Below, one piece after another: positions 43,201 through 44,282 of a stretch of 44,282 nt of DNA; positions within the stretch are counted from its first letter, which is position 1; each line of letters starts with the position of its first letter. This DNA is from Flavobacteriales bacterium (GTDB taxonomy: Bacteria; Bacteroidota; Bacteroidia; Flavobacteriales_D; Sanyastnellaceae). The stretch is from the NCBI GenBank assembly GCA_019694805.1, contig JAIBBG010000025.1, positions 1-44,282 of the forward strand. Reading direction: 5' to 3'. The position numbers and the translations under genes were made by a program. The notes below the pieces were generated by a model that saw only the letters and a program-made list of their open reading frames with translations, made no database searches and was not told the DNA's origin.

Positions 43201-43598
43201 TGTAATCCCATGGCACGGCCATCATCGGGGTGATAGATACGAGCAATGCCGTACTGATGTAATTCTTCAATTTCAGAAGGCAAAATGGTACCACCACCAC
43301 CACCAAAAATCCTGATATGAGATGCCCCTTTCTGCTTGAGTAGATCATACATGTACTTGAAATACTCCATATGACCGCCTTGATATGAAGTCATCGCGAT
43401 AGCCTGCGCATCTTCCTGTATGGCACAATTGACCACCTCTTCGACACTTCGATCGTGTCCAAGGTGAATGACTTCACAACCGGTACTTTGAATGATCCGG
43501 CGCATGATATTGATGGCGGCGTCGTGACCATCGAAAAGGCTGGCAGCCGTAACAATCCTGACTTTATTTACGGGCTGGTGTGGAGCTGAAACCTGCAT
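40215..43598 (-). CDS. icmF: Fused isobutyryl-CoA mutase (IcmF) with G-protein chaperone domain
   Basis: IcmF interconverts isobutyryl-CoA and n-butyryl-CoA (some members also pivalyl or related CoA esters) with adenosyl-B12. The 1127-residue protein has three parts. The first is a B12-binding domain (about 12-145) with [15 protein letters not shown], the His ligand, and the GGGG loop. The second is a MeaB-like GTPase domain with Walker [13 protein letters not shown] (about 198-209). The third is a mutase barrel (about 555-1090) with [20 protein letters not shown] near 564, [15 protein letters not shown] and [19 protein letters not shown] near 791. The Phe in FPYTAG and the Gln before EYF are those expected for isobutyryl rather than methylmalonyl substrate. 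It has its own promoter and terminator, and no cobalamin riboswitch was seen upstream. Confidence 0.96.
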   Translation of the reverse strand: MQVSAPHQPVNKVRIVTAASLFDGHDAAINIMRRIIQSTGCEVIHLGHDRSVEEVVNCAIQEDAQAIAMTSYQGGHMEYFKYMYDLLKQKGASHIRIFGGGGGTILPSEIEELHQYGIARIYHPDDGRAMGLQGMINDLIQKCDFATGNHLNGEVGHLHVHDHGAIARLISAAENFPDQHRTELDKIRDLASKSNTPILGITGTGGAGKSSMVDEIVRRFLLDFPEKNIGLISVDPSKRKTGGALLGDRIRMNSIRNPRVYMRSLATRQSNLALSKHVAEAVAILKAAKFDLIILETSGIGQSDTEIMDHSDVALYIMTPEFGAATQLEKIDMLDFADVVAINKFDKRGAQDALRDVRKQYKRNHQLWDADDETLPVIGTIASQFNDPGTNQLYARLIQRINEKTKAELKSHFSLTGDQSEKIFIIPPHRTRYLSEISESNRSYDNWVDQQCAIAEKLYALHGSRTLLEQTNGDERTDEALKVINASFDRIKLDFDPHNWEILQSWETKRMLYKNAEYKFKVRDKEIKIETHTESLSHQMIPKVVTPSFKSWGDILRWVLQENVPGEFPYTAGLYPFKREGEDPTRMFAGEGGPERTNRRFHYVSLGMPAKRLSTAFDSVTLYGNDPDLRPDIYGKVGNSGVSICCLDDAKKLYSGFDLSDPKTSVSMTINGPAPMLLAFFMNAAIDQNCEKYIRANKLEASVEKVLKSKYDDKGLERPKYQGELPEGNDGLGLMLLGITGDEVLPADVYAQIKAETLTQVRGTVQADILKEDQAQNTCIFSTEFALRLMGDVQEYFIRNKVRNFYSVSISGYHIAEAGANPITQLAFTLANGFTYVEYYLSRGMDINEFGPNLSFFFSNGIDPEYAVIGRVARRIWAKALAKKYSANARAQMLKYHIQTSGRSLHAQEIDFNDIRTTLQALYAIYDNCNSLHTNAYDEAITTPTEESVRRAMAIQLIINRELGLAKNENPLQGSFIIEELTDLVEEAVLSEFDRITERGGVLGAMETMYQRGKIQEESLYYETLKHDGTYPIIGVNTFLSSKGSPTILPKEVIRATEEEKQYQINMLANLHHCSKDKAADVIRQVQTSVVKNQNLFEELMTAVKVCSLGQLTQAMFEVGGQYRRNM

Positions 43599-43623
43599 GA
43601 TTTTCTATTGAATCAATGAGGGG

Positions 43624-43656
43624 CGAAAATAGTCGCTGAAACCCCGAAATTTCAAG
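43624..43656 (-). promoter_or_regulatory. icmF promoter, CTTG and TATTTTCG
   Basis: On the minus strand TATTTTCG followed by CCCC (-7, 43624-43631) lies 25 bases before the icmF ATG. CTTG at 43653-43656 lies 21 bases upstream as -33 element. Confidence 0.6.
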
Positions 43657-43670
43657 AAAACAGGATCATA

Positions 43671-43702
43671 AAAAATTGCGGGCCCAAAGAGCCCGCAATT
43701 TT
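43671..43702 (-). terminator. Terminator of the His-rich lipoprotein gene
   Basis: AAAATTGCGGGC pairs perfectly with GCCCGCAATTTT (12 bp, 7-base loop). On the minus strand it is followed by TATG after a T run; the A/T-rich ends may make it work in both directions. Confidence 0.9.
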
Positions 43703-43763
43703 GAATCTTAAGATTTCGATTGTCGGTAAAATCTCATAGAAATACTCCGCTCAAAATGGCAGA

Positions 43764-44186
43764 CTATTCCGGATGACAATGAAAATGAAGCGACTTTTCA
43801 GTGGTATTTCCATCATGGTCAATTTCGGCTACCACTTTGATCATCATATCAGAATGTTCTGTTACGTTGTTGGTCCAAGCTCCCACAATGTGAAATGCTT
43901 CACCATGATCATGAAGTCCATCTGTCCAAACTGTGTCATCAGCAGTTTCGTTGATGACATATACATCGTATCCATGCATTTCGAAATCAGCAGTGATGTC
44001 CACAAGGATGTTGACAACAGAATCCAATGCGAACATGGCACCTTCAGCAGGTGAATTGATGACAATATTTGCAATTGGTGTGGGAGTTGGATTTGTTGTG
44101 TTATTATTCGTGTCTTCGTCTTTTTTCTTGCATGAAGTTATTGCCATCGCCAACATGAGCACGGCGTATATCAAAGGTTGTTTCAT
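43764..44186 (-). CDS. Histidine-rich small lipoprotein, possibly metal-binding
   Basis: The 140-residue product begins with a signal peptide ending in the lipobox AITSC (Cys19), followed by KKKDEDTNNN and a Thr/Pro/Asn-rich linker. The rest is a single beta-sandwich-like domain (IVINSPAEGAMFALDSVVNILVDI and so on) that resembles DUF4625-type envelope lipoproteins. Twelve histidines or so are concentrated in the C-terminal 85 residues, with HDHGEAFH and the terminal HFHCHPE. This is a plausible copper, nickel or zinc site, but no metal-homeostasis gene is adjacent. The start is ATG 44186. The window ends about 95 bases upstream, and no promoter was recognised there. Confidence 0.75.
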   Translation of the reverse strand: MKQPLIYAVLMLAMAITSCKKKDEDTNNNTTNPTPTPIANIVINSPAEGAMFALDSVVNILVDITADFEMHGYDVYVINETADDTVWTDGLHDHGEAFHIVGAWTNNVTEHSDMMIKVVAEIDHDGNTTEKSLHFHCHPE

Positions 44187-44282
44187 ATTTTCTGAAGTTT
44201 TTTATTTTTTTTTGTTTGAATGAAAATCATCACACGGGCTCCTGCGTGAAATTTCATTTTACTGTATCCATCTGACAATTCG

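Noticed and set aside
41000..43598. B12-binding motif DGHDAA in IcmF instead of the textbook DxHxxG
   Set aside because: The Gly to Ala change looked odd, but to my knowledge IcmF-type proteins commonly have this form, so it is not a finding.
43599..43763. Cobalamin riboswitch upstream of icmF
   Set aside because: The space to the promoter is only about 25 bases of leader and no B12-box sequence was seen.

Overview
The window is a stretch of Bacteroidota chromosome. Several signs agree: a short primary sigma factor (289 aa) without region 1.1, a PUR/DUF3276 protein, a secreted protein ending in a type IX secretion sorting domain, an IcmF-type fused acyl-CoA mutase, many SPII lipoproteins, and promoters of the TTTG / TAnnTTTG type instead of sigma70 -35/-10 boxes. 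Weak or absent Shine-Dalgarno sequences fit as well. I cannot name the genus. No rRNA, tRNA, CRISPR array, integrase, transposase or prophage gene was seen.

Layout. 0-3.9 kb (minus strand): a coiled-coil lipoprotein, a DinB-like protein, a Crp/Fnr regulator and two tandem FKBP prolyl isomerases. 3.9-13.3 kb (plus): a core information-processing block with rpsO, pnp, rpoD and rpsA. It is interrupted by an 18-codon microgene with its own promoter and terminator, an AT-rich TPR-DUF2971 gene, a candidate small RNA and a DUF4389 membrane protein. 13.3-19.9 kb (plus): a large T9SS cargo protein, a methyltransferase, an SPFH protein, an AHSA1-like protein and a 1-Cys peroxiredoxin preceded by a poly-cysteine mini-ORF. 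20.2-28.6 kb (minus): GH3/serine-hydrolase fusion, K+ channel, cmk, sirtuin and uvrA. 28.6-34.0 kb: an accessory zone with four copies of an imperfect palindromic repeat scattered among an F420-type oxidoreductase, MeaB, HutD, a lipoprotein, a RibD-like reductase and an unknown protein. 34.1-44.2 kb: two GT-C-like membrane glycosyltransferases, an esterase lipoprotein, ung, a lysine-rich microprotein, an RsmI-like methylase, the PUR protein, icmF and a His-rich lipoprotein.

Functional links. rpsO, pnp, rpsA and rpoD form the translation, RNA-decay and transcription core. ung and uvrA are repair genes. icmF and meaB both belong to B12-dependent acyl-CoA mutase chemistry but lie about 10 kb apart on opposite strands. 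IcmF carries its own G-protein chaperone domain, so MeaB probably serves a separate methylmalonyl-CoA mutase outside the window.

The most unusual item is the poly-cysteine mini-ORF (MSNCYCCCCC) between a 7-bp dyad and a set of hairpins just upstream of a peroxiredoxin. It looks like a cysteine- or redox-responsive attenuation leader. Next are the palindromic repeat family at 28.65-32.64 kb and several very small transcription units with matched promoter and terminator.
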